From Mallotus nudiflorus (Eukaryota; Streptophyta; Magnoliopsida; Malpighiales; Euphorbiaceae), in contig CANTUR010000124.1 of assembly GCA_947683625.1 (NCBI GenBank), positions 1,054,001-1,118,000 on the forward strand: DNA of 64,000 nucleotides, given 5' to 3'. Made by a program: the position numbers and the translations under genes. The notes beneath the pieces were generated by a model. The model made no database searches. It saw nothing but the letters and a program-made list of their open reading frames with translations, and was not told where the DNA came from. Below, in pieces: positions 26,201-38,420 of this stretch (its first letter is position 1; each line of letters opens with the position of its first letter).

Positions 26201-28114
26201 TTTCTAGCTTAATTTGTAATTTGATTAGATTTATTTGACGTATATATACTTGAAATATACCTGATTTACTTTTGGTATATTTCCAGTACATATATGGTTT
26301 ATATTGTTATTTTATTTAAATTCATGCATCATTTATTTGTGAATGAATGTTTTATATTTATTAATGAAGGATATCAATAGAACGTGCTATCTAGTGGGCA
26401 GCACTAGGACCGAGTACGTACCGGTACACTTATAGCATTTAGGCCATAGTACTAACCTATTTGTGGATATTGACTGGATATATTATTTGATGTGTGGGAT
26501 ATGGTTTAGAGGTGTGATTGCTGGAGCTCGGTTGACCTAGTGTCTCGGGGCCAATCACACTGGCAGTCAGACTGCTGGAGCTCAGTTGACTTAGTGTCTC
26601 GAGGCCAGTCTACTGTCCAAATGAATCAAGTGATCATATATTGAAATAAGTGAGCCTGTATGGCCAGAGTGTTGTCTAACACTGTTTTGAGGTCGCGATA
26701 TTCTAGGGTTCTATTTGATCCCTCATGAACTGTGATTTTCAATAAAAATATATAAAATGAATTTATTGCATCTGTGTGTATTTGCTTGTATATATATATA
26801 CATATTATCTATACTTTGATTGTGTGCATTAACATTTAGTATGCATGTATATATATTATAGTAATTCACTCGATGAGGTCTAACTCCCCTCCGTTGATAT
26901 ATTTTCAAGAGAGTCATCGTCTTCAGACCTCAGTAGCAGGCCTGTACGCCAGATTTCTTCCACCCCGGCTTCTTTATGTAAACTGCTCACTTGAGTTTTA
27001 TTTTATCTAGACACTGCAGTAGTCATTAAATTGTTAAAGAGATGTTGTATTATATTTGAACTGGATTTGTATTAAAGGTTTATATAAATGAGATGAGGAT
27101 TTAAATTAAATTCAATTGGTGCAAATGTTATTATTATATTTATGATTTTCATTTCTGCTGCATTATATATTGTTATTACTACTATTGCATGTTTATTTTA
27201 TTTTTAGGCTTGCTACGGGTTCCGGATTCAAAAGAATTCTCATTCCCTAGCGCCGGTCATGGCCCCTGTTTTGGGTTATGACAAGTTTATACAACCCTTT
27301 TAATTTATCTTCTAGCCAAAAATGATCTCTCTTGCAGGAATGATATGCTTCCTTCTTCTTGAATAATAGATAGGATAATAGAAAAGAAGAATGAACTCTC
27401 AAAAATAAGAAACTTAATAGTAACTTTATAAGATAATATATAAATCTATCTAAAATATCTATAACTATATCTCTCCTGAATTCTATCCTTGAATTCTCTA
27501 TATGTGTACAAGGCACTAATGACCTATATATAGGCCTTAAAAGTGGTTACAAGAGGTTACAAAATAGAAAGGTGCCCTTTGACATGAAGGGTTACAACCC
27601 TATGCAGAATACATAACTTTTAGGGCATTTTTTCCATCTAAATGACTCTATCTCTGGAAAGTCCCTTCATTAAAGTTCTATATCTTCAAGTCATATTTCC
27701 AAAACAACTTGAATCACCTCATTTGGATGTCTGTAGAGAAATTTATGATCAAAATACGAAAACTGCTTAATCCAAAATCTTCTAGGCCCTTCAGTCTCTG
27801 TGCCAAGTCGTTCCAAGGTGCTGACTCGTTACGAAAGCTTTCTATAACAAGTTGTCTCATGTGTAATGACTCGTGACAGTCTTGAATCCTTAAGAAATGA
27901 GTCTTTTTACCTTCCAACTTGTTTTAACCAAATCCAAGCCTTTTCCAATGATCATTAGACCTAAAAACACATCAAAACATACAAACAAATCTAAAATGCA
28001 TTTGGAAGATAGAAATCATATAATAAGAACATAAAAACACAATATCTCAATAAAAAATAAACAACATAATTACTAAAATACTCCTAAATAAGCATGCATA
28101 TTTGTGCTATATCA
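23214..28114 (-). mobile_element. Nested LTR-like element C (about 1.7 kb without element D)
   Basis: Ends are TGATTGAGGG and GTGCTATATCA, with identical GAAGT at 23209-23213 and 28115-28119. Excluding element D it is 1682 bp. On the minus strand a TATA-like CTATATATAGG lies near 27525-27535, about 0.58 kb from the TG end, as in a U3 region, so I read C as a minus-strand solo LTR or small non-autonomous element. Its left part has a repeated AGCAACTCTCGTTGTCAGATTA block (about 23520, 23560 and 23675). No coding region is seen. Confidence 0.8.
24065..27283 (+). repeat. Tekay-type solo LTR in plus orientation (element D)
   Basis: Runs from a decayed TGTAATATC start (GATAATATCTCAGG) to GGGTTATGACA, 3219 bp, in reverse orientation to the LTRs of element H. 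It carries the same landmarks in reverse order: the conserved block at about 26385-26435, two GGCC-CGAGACAC units at 26519-26620, and a GC-richer island at 24590-24850. No internal region or clear target duplication was found. Confidence 0.87.
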
Positions 28115-28508
28115 GAAGTCCCCCCACACGCATCCAGACTCCACTTTTTAAAGTAGAATCTGCACGTACTGGTTTCCTTCAAAGGAGGAACAAACTCATC
28201 TCTTAAAAAATAACCTGATAAGAATTTTGATTTTTAAAGTATTTTTAATGCGTTGAAATTTTCATCAGATAATAATAAAGATAAAATTGAATTTTCAACC
28301 AATCAAAACGCTGAAAAATTGATAAAAATACGTGAAAAAAATCAACTTTTACTAGTTGGAATTGTGTAATGTCAATCGATATTACACTAATGCCGATCAG
28401 CATTAAAGTCTAGAAAATCGAAAACCAAGTTTAATTTTTGAATGAATTTTATCATAGGGGCTTACTTCGCAGTTGTGCATGATTGCATCCCGAAATTGGG
28501 TGCTTACA

Positions 28509-29203
28509 ATCATACTCGGTCATATGATGCCGATTATACTCAGTCATATAATCAATTGAGGATACATTGCACTCGATCGTATAATGCCGACTACACTTAG
28601 TTGTATAGTCTGTTTTGAAAAGGAACATCACACTCAGTCATGTGATACTGATTATACTCGGTTGTATAATTGATTAAAGATACATTGCACTCAATCGTAC
28701 AATGTCAACTACACTCAATCGTATAGTCTTATTTGAAAAGAGGCATCACACTCGGTCGTATGATGTTGATTATACTCGGTAGTATAATTGATTGAAGATA
28801 GATTGCACTTAGTCGTACAATGCCTACTACACTCGGTCATATAGTCTGATTTGAAAAGAGGCATCACACTCGATCGTATGATGCTGATTATACTCGGTCA
28901 TATAATCAATTGAAGATACATTGTACTCGGTCGTACAATGCTAACTACACTCAGTCATATAGTCTGATTTGAAAAGAGGCATCACACTCAATCGTATAAT
29001 GTTGATTATACTTGATTGTATAATTGATTGAAGATACATTGCACTCGATCGAACAATGTCGACTACACTCGGTCATATAGTCTGATTTAAAAAGAGGCAT
29101 CACACTCAGTCATATGATGCTAATTATACTCGGTCATATAATCTTAAGGATACATTGCACTCGGTCGTACAATGCCGACTACACTCGGTTGTATAGTCTG
29201 AAT
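28509..29203 (-). repeat. 118-bp tandem array of four-hairpin units (3' region of element B)
   Basis: Unit starts at 28626, 28744, 28862, 28980 and 29098 are exactly 118 bp apart; a further partial unit precedes them. Each unit contains four copies of a core close to ACTCGGTCGT, each flanked by short complementary arms that differ between the four positions: CATCA/TGATG, GATTAT/ATAATC, CATTG/CAATG and GACTA/TAGTC. Tandem repeats just upstream of the 3' LTR are a known, hypervariable feature of Tat/Ogre-like elements. Confidence 0.95.
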
Positions 29204-32200
29204 TATTTTATATAATTATACTGTAATCAATAATTGCTCATAAATTTGGTTGTTTGAGTTAAATTCTTTGAATTCTTTATGCTGATTAACTTTAAATTTT
29301 GCTATATTGACTAATTAGAATTTCTTTACTGACTGATTTTAATTTTGCTCTGTTAACCATCTCTATAAGTTAGGTCAACTTTCTTCTAGATTTACAATTC
29401 CTACAAACTAATTAAAGTTAGTTTCAATCACGACGAATGCATAAAAGTACATTATAGTGTTGAAAATTTTATGAGAAAATTCATCACTTTTCACGAGATA
29501 GCGTGCTCTCAATGAATCTCACTATTTTTTACTTTCATGATTGTCATTTATTTGCCATTTACAAAGGTCAAAGGCATCATTAACCATCTTATGTTAAGAG
29601 CATATCTTTTATCAAGTGAAGAGCTTACTTCCACACCTAATTTTAAGGAGAATTTGCTAAAAAAAACTCATGAAAAATGAGCATAAAAAGATCAAATTCT
29701 GAGTATCAAGATAGCCTTTGAGTTATTTTTATGCTTTCCTTCCTTATCCGAGTATTCCCCTGACTTTCTCATATTACTCAGCATGGATACCGTTGGAAAG
29801 GTCCTTGAATACTCATACTCATATAGAGCATTGGAGTAAATAGAGCAAATTTTAGCATGGTCCTCTTTTAGTATTCACTTACCTTTCTTGTATTACTCAG
29901 CATGGATACCACCAGAGGTTTTATGTCAATACTCTTACTCATTTATGAGCATTAGAGTAAATTATGCTTGCTCTTTTTTCTAGTCTCCTTTTAGTATTCC
30001 CCCGCCTTTCTCATATTACTCATCATGGATACCGTCAAGGAATTTTGTACTCATACTCATTTTCTGAGCATTGGAGTAGATTATATGCACATTTATTATT
30101 CAAAAGACTAAAAAGACACTTTGAAATTCAAGCAATTTATGCTTTATGTCCACAGATTCGGTTTTGCATTTTCTTCCCCTCATTTAGGTGTAAAGCAAGC
30201 ATTAGATTGATTAGAGTTTATAAACTCTTAGCAAAAAACTGTTAACTACTTATCTGAATTCTATGAGGCTAATAAAAGAAAGACACTATGATTAAAAGTC
30301 ATGAGATAGGCTTTGTGCACATGATGTCGTGAAGTGGATGAATTTACTTTCAATTTGTGAATTTTATGATTGAGATGGTTCTTTATTATAAAATCTAAGG
30401 AATAGAGTTCTGTTACTTCCCTTTTTAATATCTTGATGAGTGTTTTCCATGCAAGATGATACTTCTGATGAATGATTAGCATTTGCAACCTTTCCTATTC
30501 TCATTGATGTATCAGTTCCTTTCACCTTCTTCATTCTCTTTTGTTTTTCCCTGCACAAAATACCATAATTTAGTATGGTCTATTTGCTAGTAAAACATTT
30601 ATCAGAATGCAATGTTATTCTTTTGCATTCTTCCCTTTCATGGTAGTGATGATGTCTGCGATCACAGGGTCGTGATGCTCCACCATCTAAGTTGTGGCTT
30701 TATCCCATTGATGTTATGGTAGAGGGCTTCATTTCTCTTCCCAACATTTCTTATAAAAGAAAAGATTTAGGAGTTAGAGGTTTTTTTTTTCATAATTAAA
30801 GAAATTTTCAGAGTGCATTCGTCTCAAGTTTTAAGTGCATTATTCCCTTTCATATTAAATATGAGGAGCTTGTGCATCCTATCTAGCCTCTTGAAGTTTT
30901 TAGGATAATGCTTCTTGGTAGTGTCACTCCTCTTATTTTCATTCTTTCAGATGTTTCACATGTGGATACTTTGAAGAGTATTTCCCTATTTGGAACAGAG
31001 CCATGTTGTTGATTTTAGAGTGTAAGAATGAGGTGTCCCATCAATAGCCTATTAGTTTGAGCATTGAATGATTCGTTGTTGGTACTTATGATGTTGAAGC
31101 TTCTAATATGATTCATCAGACTAATTACTAGGCTAACAAGTAGGGTCCATGGCTTTACAATAGAGCTTGTGATTGACTGATGCACTGTTAAACTGTTCTT
31201 TTGTTACTGTTAATGATTGAGGTATTAGCTCTTACACTTCAGCATCCATCTTCGCTCTTTGAATGCCGACACCATTTACCCCCTGAGTTGTATTTTGCCC
31301 CCAGTTCCATTCTGGATTCATTTATGCTATTCTAGCAGTCTTTTTTCATTTTTATGTGCAAGAGACCCAATTCGTTCACTGCTATTATTGATCCTTTGAA
31401 TTATTAACCCTATTAGTTGTAATCTCATGCATTGGAGATGTAGAGGAATGTGCAAACTGACCGAAGCGAGTTCTTAATGATGAAATCAGCTAGACTTGCA
31501 CTTTGAAGAACTCTTGAGCAGAATATAAAGCTTGATATTAATGCAATGATTGATGATAGTTATAGGACAAGACTTGCAATGCAAGTTATTAAGCCATTTG
31601 AATTCCCCAGGTGTAAGGGGACCCTAGGCTTATAAGGAAAATTACAAAGGAAACATAACTAAAATAGTGATCTCATAGCTCTGATTTTAGCCTTCATTAT
31701 GTAATGTCTTTTCATTCAGATACTTATGCAATATGATAAAGACGATTATATGATATTTGACAAAAATCTCCAATTTAATTTTACTCATTCATTAGGGCAA
31801 AAATGAGAGCATTCATTACATCACATGACATAACTCTTATAATCAATTAATCTTGAATTTTTCTCTCTAATTTTTCACCTTACTGTTCTTTTTCTCTCTC
31901 TTTATTTTTCTTCTCTCTTTATCATTCTTCTTATTTTTCCTCAGATTTTGCTCTCTTTAGAAGTTATGTCATGTGATATAGGACTATTCTTTAAGTTTAC
32001 ATTTGTGCCCATACTGAATGTATCTAATTGAATTAAATTTTTGTCAAACATACAAATGCGATCAATATCACAATGTGTAGTACCATCAGGATGCATATTA
32101 CATAAGTGAGCATAATTAGAATTTATATCATCGATCACTAAAATAAAACAAGTTCTAAAGAAACTAAAATTTTATTTAAAGAAGACAATAAGAAATTTTA

Positions 32201-32216
32201 TTTCCTATTCTAAATA
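29204..32216 (-). other. Non-coding internal region of element B
   Basis: Three kilobases between the hairpin array and the gag relic, where an autonomous relative would have pol. I recognise no protease, RT, RNase H or integrase motif on either strand. Apart from the 120-bp array at 29743-30091 it is unique-looking, moderately AT-rich DNA with only short, unconserved open frames. Confidence 0.6.
29743..30091. repeat. Diverged tandem repeat of about 105-125 bp, three copies
   Basis: Three successive blocks share the order TATTACTCAGCATGGATACC, ACTCATACTC, GAGCATTGGAGTA (starting near 29743, 29861 and 29988). The repeats are diverged and unequal in length, older than the 118-bp array. Confidence 0.8.
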
Positions 32217-33512
32217 CTAGGGATGCTGAGTCTTATAGTGATTGTCCTTGAGGTGGTTGACATAAAAATTATTCTTGATCTGTTTGCCAATTGTCTCTAT
32301 GAATTCACCTTTCTGTACCTCTACTATGCATGTTTCTTCCTTGTCTTGCAGTTTCTCATCATCAAACTCATTACCCCATCTTGTAGGCACAATCGACTCG
32401 AAGGGTATGTCAAAAGAAGGTGGTTTAGTGTAAAACACCTTATAGTCAAACTTGCTTGAGGGCTGACCCAACAAATCTTTAACTCTTTTCACATCTTTGG
32501 GGGCATTAGGAGATTTCTCATTGATTTTAAGGTTTAGATCCTCAAAGGAGTTTAGCACTTCTTTCTCACTTACTCCTGAGTTAATTATCATATTTATTGG
32601 AGATGGCATGTTTCAGTAGTTTAGGAAAGGATTGCTTCTGGTGCTTGGGTTTTTAGGATTTGTGATTTTTTAAGAGTCTATGAGGTTTTGGATTTCATAT
32701 TTGAGGTGGATGCAGTTATTTGTGGAGTGGTTGTGGTTTTGATGGAATTTGCAATGCTTGTTTGGGTTATAGCCTGGGGTGTTTGGGTTTGGATTAGATA
32801 AAGGTTGAAGTAAGCCCTTTTGCATTAGGCACTTTAAGACTTTTAACAAAGATTGGTTAAAATTGGAGAATCTCCTGGATTTTTGAATAGCATGCACTCT
32901 TATAACCTGACTATTATTTCCTTGCTGTATGCCCTCGGTTGGTTAATTTCTCACTCCAGTGTTCCTAGTGGCCTTCTTTTTCTCACTTTCGATCTCTTTA
33001 TCTTGCAACCCATTATCGTAAAGGTCTACAAGTGTCTTAGGATTCATCATCTGTGACCTCTCAACCAAGTTAGGCGACACCTTTTAAACTATCATCCTAA
33101 CTTGATCCTTTTTAACTGGCTTATTTTTCATTAACCCTACCTTATTCATGAATCTAGCCAAACAATCTGAAAATGATTTATTAGGCTTCTGCTTGGATTT
33201 TGGCTCTTGAACTTGCTTAAGTGATTCCTTTTTCACTTTTTCAATCATATAACTCTCAACATCATCCAGCTTTATTTCCCCAGTATTGTCATTGTTAACA
33301 GATAGTGGACCCATAGAAAGTGGGTTAACCGTAATAAGTGGTATGGCAGTGGCAAGTGGATTGGCCGCAACTAGTGGTGCAGTAGTAGTAGGTGGTGGCA
33401 TCAATCTCGCTAGAGCTTGTCTTAACTCGTCTTGCATCATTGCTCTTATATCATTCATTAGTGCTCCTTTGACATCTTCTAGGGTCCAGTTGCCTCCCTC
33501 TTGTTATTTCAT
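32217..33512 (-). pseudogene. Gag relic of element B with internal deletion
   Basis: Matches the gag of element A from the N-terminus (a stop at codon 3 of the A-like start at 33512) through the Pro-rich linker, a knuckle-like CKFHQNHNHSTNNC near 32750, and the downstream NSGVSEKEVLNSFEDL segment. Compared with element A it lacks about 130 codons covering the gag core: the line jumps from QVQEPKSKQ to KPNKSFSD. Further stops occur near 33085, 32945, 32668 and 32610. It cannot make a normal gag. Confidence 0.88.
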
Positions 33513-34422
33513 TCTTTTGGTTTATTTAGGTTGCGTAGCTTCTAAATAGAGCAGATTAATAGGGCTCTTTTCCAATCTACTAAGGATCTCTTTTACGATT
33601 GAGGGCTTGAATCAGTTCTCACCAGTCTGCCACCTTTTTTACTCCAAACACAGGAAGACCTGGAAAAATCTATAATGGCTGAAAGACAAATTGTTAGTAT
33701 GATGCATGTATGCATGATGCACGTGCTATGCAACAAGTAATAAGTAACAAACCAAGTTAAGTGTACAGACATCCTTTCAACCTTATTTCTCCCACACACG
33801 TGTTCAATGGCCATTTTCTTTTCGTAGGATTTTTAGTCTTGGCCTTAATATCAACAAGGGATATCAAGAACTGACGCACATGCCAAGTCTCTCAAAGTAG
33901 TAAAAGCATAGAAACAACATTTTTAGGTATAAAAGATTAGCCCAATCTTTATTAACCTAAACGGGATTATAAAGTATAGGCTTTGGCCTTTATAAATAGA
34001 AATACCTTATGGCAACATTCACAAGCAATTTAGGTAAATCCTAGGGGAAATAACTAAGCCATTATATGTGGTTAAAGTCTAGTAAAAATTTAAGGTTCCC
34101 TTAGCAAGATGCTCTCTATTATGGACTGTGAGTTACAAGCTAAAGTCAAAGGGGCCCAACATCCTTTACCAACTCGAGAAAAGACTACCCCCCCTTAAGG
34201 ACTTTGGTTACAGTCTCTGGTCAGATGAGCTCGGCAATCTCTCTTGGACCAAGTTAAGGCTAAGAGTGATGGTTAGCCAATCTATAATTCCATGAAGCTA
34301 GTGGAATCATGGAATCATAAATCAACGCCATCAGTTAATGGGGACATGCAGGATGAATGCAAGAATAAAATAATAATTAATAAAATAATTCTAAAGAATA
34401 CAAGTAGAATCAGTATCTCTTA
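33513..34422 (-). other. Untranslated leader of element B
   Basis: About 0.9 kb, co-linear with the leader of element A. No conserved frame. Confidence 0.75.
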
Positions 34423-34440
34423 TCCCTAGTGGAGTCGCCA
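34423..34440 (-). promoter_or_regulatory. Primer-binding site of element B
   Basis: Minus-strand TGGCGACTCCACTAGGGA, one base from the LTR end at 34442. Same site as in element A and better preserved. A tRNA-Arg primer is likely by analogy with Ogre elements. Confidence 0.7.
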
Positions 34441-34441
34441 C

Positions 34442-36389
34442 TATAGACGACGGGGTTTAGTGCCCGTCCAAGATTTTAGCAACCGCAACACTATTTGAGC
34501 TTAGGGCTTTAAAGAACACACTAACCACTATTACAAAGACATGGCGTGGAGATGAGAAGTCGCCACCCAGGGTAATAACTAGGACAAATCGAAAAGGTAG
34601 TACTCGATTCCCTAAAAGAAAGCTAATACCACAACCAGGAGATTCTGGATACGGAATACCAACTTCTTTCAGTCTTGTGTTCATTTAGAATTACTTTATG
34701 AATTATTATCTTATTCTCTATTTAAATGCAATTTCATCTAAACCCAAAACAATCAACTCCAAGACAAACTAGTCATGAAATATACAAGTAAATAATGCAT
34801 TCAATAAATCACATAATCCCTAAGTTAGTCTAATCTACAAGGATTTTAAATAAATGAGTTAAATCTACATGTTTTAAATTATAAGTGAACCTAAAGACCT
34901 AATTCCTTTTGATTTTAATTAAATAAACCTATGTCTACTCATTTTAATTCTAAATATGAGACTGATTCTACATGTTATGAAGGTATTTAAATTAAATGGG
35001 CTAAGTCTAAATTAATTAAATTAAATTAGGCGAGCCTATGTTTAATTAACTAAATGGGCCTAAGGATATTTCTAACCTACAATCTAATTAATTATGGGCC
35101 TAAAAATATATTTTAATTAATTAAACCTAATTAATTATTAAGTGAGATGGGCTAAAAGAATTACCAAACTTAAATAAATAAATCAAAGCCTAAAATGGGC
35201 TTAAGACCCCAAAAGCATATAATAAATAAGCCCAAAAACAAATAAAAACATAAAAAAATAATTAAATAAGATCAAACAAATAACTAAATTAATCATTGCT
35301 TAAATCCTAATTTTATTAATATGCGACCTAAATTAATCTATTTCCTCCACTGATTTTAAATAATTACCTAATTAAAACCTAGTTTTACTAACCAATTTAA
35401 TCAAAATAAACATGCAACCACACACATAATTTCACTACTCCCACTATTGGGGCTATTACATTAATTCTTAAAACAATAAATAAAATAAAATAACCCTAGA
35501 AACTAAGTCTCTACGAGGCTTTATTCATAGTTTTTCATGAACTTCTCATGAATTCATCCCTCTCACATGATCACCATGCGTTTTCCTCCATAATCACCAT
35601 AAGAAAAATAAAATAAAATTATAATTAATGAATAAATTATGATAATAACTCGAAAGAATAAACATAATTAATAATATAAATAAATCAATAAATAAAGAAT
35701 AAGAAGAAGATGATGATGATGATGATTATGAATGATTTGGGGTACTCCTCAGATTTATAATTCATCATTTTTTATAAGTTTTCGAATCTTCTTCTTCAAA
35801 AATTCTTCAAGGACCTTGAATTAATTGATGAATTAAAAAGAATTTGTATAGAAAATAACTTAAAAAAAGAAAAAAAGAATTAAAAAACCCTCTTCAAAAC
35901 ACGTTCCTCTTTTTTCTTTCTTCTCCCGTCTCCCTTCGTTTTTTTTCCTCCTCTTTATCCTCTTTATATAGTGGAAAAGAACTAGAAAACCTAACCTAAT
36001 CATAACGTGATTCTAATTCCTAAAAATATAAAATTAATACTTAAAATTATATTTAAGAATTTTAAATCAATTAGGATTGAATTAAAAGCCAATTAAGAGT
36101 TTTAAACGAATTAGGATTGAATTTAAAAAATAAAAAAATAGATGGAAGAATTCAATTCCGATTGGGATTATGCAATTCCAAAAGACCCTTGGAAGAATTT
36201 AAGTTTTGTAATTAGATCCTAAAAAAACATTGCAATTTAGTAATTGAAAACACTAAATCCTCCCTTAAAAGATGCATTTACACCCTTAGAATTTTAAAGC
36301 TTAAGTTTCGAAAACCTATTCATGATATTTTCATCATTGAAGTCCTTTGTCGCATCCATAACACATAATCCCAAAATTGGGTGTCTACA
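34442..36389 (-). repeat. 5' LTR of element B
   Basis: 1948 bp, plus-strand ends TATAGACGACGGGG and GGGTGTCTACA. Co-linear with 19388-21310, from which it differs by scattered substitutions and small indels. The TATA-like motif is at 35958-35971 on the minus strand. Confidence 0.93.
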
Positions 36390-36394
36390 GGTGC

Positions 36395-38415
36395 ATATTT
36401 ATTTTTATAAGTGTGCATATATATAGATATATGGATAAGTTCACACAATGAGCCATAATTACTCCAATTAAAGAAATGTTAAAAAGAAACTTATCTCGGT
36501 GGTGATAGTGCTATAGCATGCATCTCTAAGTAGAGGTATGAATGTCCCTTTGCCATGAAAATAAATCATTTAAAAAGTAATTAAGAAAGGAAACTTATCT
36601 CTAGATGTGCTTTGTCCTATTCCTCGATCAATAAATATTTATATTTGTAATTACTCTATAAAAAATCGAGGGCTCCAAGTTGAAGCTAATAGTTCGGTTC
36701 GAGTAACTCCAATATGTCATTGAAGTGAGGTAATGACTGCCTATTGAAATTGATAGAAGATTGAATATGGTTGAGGCATATTTTTTTTTTCGTTGAACAT
36801 CAAACCTCAAAGTGACCCTATCTAACTCCCATGCAAGGAATAACGCCTTTTTTAACTTTTAGGCCTTGATCTTAGTTTTTCGATCATCACACTTATGGCT
36901 TCTTGTATTGTATACATAAGCAACGCTAAGTTTATAGTTCTCTTTTGTATCCTAATTCGATTACCATAAAAAACTTGTTACCCCTTTACTTTGTTTTCGA
37001 TTACTACTGCCCTTCTCATCCATCTATCAAGTAGCTTTATAATTTTACCATGCGTGCAAATAATCTTTTTCATTTTAGGATCAGGTTTACTTAATCAAGC
37101 ATGGCCCCACGATCCTAATAACACCATGTCCACTTTAACTTATCTGATTTGGTTTAACACCAAGCTTTTCTTGATTATGGCAGTGGTATCTGTGGTTTTC
37201 TTGGTTTTAGGTGCAATCAGTTTGCATCCGCTAATTCCATCTTTATTTTTTTTTAGGATGTGGATTTATGGAAGAACTACCAATCCATTCACGGCCATTT
37301 TCCATCTACTTTCACTGGTTTATTGTTATGCTTATCCACTTTATGTTGCTATAGAATTTTAGTTTAGGCAGAGTGAGACCGAAATTGCTTTTAATGATAT
37401 TAATGTTGTTACTTACTGTTGCTTTTAAGGATGATATCCAAAGAAAAAATAATATGTACATCATATTGCTTGAAGGAGCTCAAAGATTTTGCCACCCAGA
37501 TGCTTTGCGATCATGCTTTTATGCCACTTGCAGCTGCCAATGGCTTGAGAATAGCCATTGTCATCCCATTTGCAAATACGAGATGCCTACTAAGACATGA
37601 TTTCTCATTCTTTTGATGTCCAAATTTGATATATAGTTACAATTTATCAATTAAAATGGTAGAAGTTTTACAGCTGTTGCTTGACACATCTCTATCAATT
37701 CTTGGCAATCTCAGATTTCTTATTACCAAAATCATCTCTTCTTCGATTTACACCAACTTTGGAAGTTTTTTTTTAGTTAAGTTTCTCGAGCCTGACATTC
37801 TTTGAATCATATTTGAGCCACTAGAGTGACATTTTTAATACTTAGCTCCTTCATTTTTTTTTGTTTTGCACAGTTTTTGTTAACAAGGAACTCAGGCTCT
37901 TACTAAAAGCTTTGCTTGTTTCGAATAAAAATAGAGTCAAGGTCAAACTCAAATGTCTATTCCCTATCTTGAATATATAAATATTTTTCTTTATTACTCT
38001 ATCACCAACTTTTTGTTTCTTTTCTTGGTGCTAACCACAAATGTAACTTCTATGCATTGATAACACTAGGTCACAGAAATTTAATGGCCACTTTTCTGAG
38101 GTCTTCGAGAATTGATAGCTAAGAAGGCCATGTTGTTCAAAGCGGGATCAACTATATGATCATCAACTGACGAGTGTAATTTCATAATGCCTGTAAATAA
38201 CCAAAATTATCCTTTAATGATTTTTATGAGGTAGGCTTAAAACAACATGGAATTTTTTTTATGGACATGGTTTAGGGAAAAGGCAAGCTTTATTGAATAT
38301 TTGAGTTGTCGAGTTAGATTCTAAGCAATGATAATTTGAAATCTTAATTCGATTGTGCCTATCTCTTAATTTTCTTATTTTGAAACAAATAAGAAAAAGC
38401 TAGGTTCCCCACAGA
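36395..38415. other. Region without a recognised gene, right flank of element B
   Basis: Continues the DNA into which element B inserted (repeated AAACTTATCTC segments near 36486 and 36590). From about 37000 it contains short open frames on the plus strand. One reads as a hydrophobic stretch only if it starts at TTG (36991-37362); another, at about 37419-37616, has an Ala/Ile-rich piece. I do not recognise either and see no splice structure that would extend them. Confidence 0.5.
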
Positions 38416-38420
38416 CGGTG

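Larger units (their letters stand above)
21655..28508 (-). mobile_element. Solo LTR of the Tat/Ogre family, interrupted by elements C and D
   Basis: Starts TGTAGACGGCGGGG and ends CGAAATTGGGTGCTTACA. ATCAT flanks both ends (21650-21654 and 28509-28513). The two LTR pieces, 21655-23213 and 28120-28508, sum to 1948 bp, the same length as the 5' LTR of element B. There is no PBS or polypurine tract beside it, so it is a solo LTR left by recombination. It is more diverged from the B LTRs than they are from each other. Confidence 0.9.
19388..36389 (-). mobile_element. Tat/Ogre-like LTR element with gag relic and nested insertions (element B)
   Basis: Minus-strand element: 5' LTR 34442-36389, PBS 34423-34440, leader, gag relic, long non-coding 3' region with tandem arrays, polypurine tract 21311-21324, 3' LTR 19388-21310. 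Identical GGTGC lies at 19383-19387 and 36390-36394, a perfect 5-bp target duplication. No protease, RT or integrase is detectable, so the element is non-autonomous. Removing the solo LTR nested at 21655-28508 leaves an element of about 10.1 kb. Confidence 0.93.

Noticed and set aside
24055..27290. Target duplication for element D
   Set aside because: The flanking bases (GAAGA left, AGTTT right) do not match, so none is claimed.
28509..29203. CRISPR-like regular repeats
   Set aside because: The whole 118-bp unit repeats, with no variable spacers, and it sits at the 3' end of a plant retroelement.
36991..37362. 123-codon hydrophobic open frame, possible membrane protein
   Set aside because: It begins at TTG, not ATG, has no recognisable family motif or splice context, and lies in repeat-like flanking DNA. 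I cannot support it as a gene.
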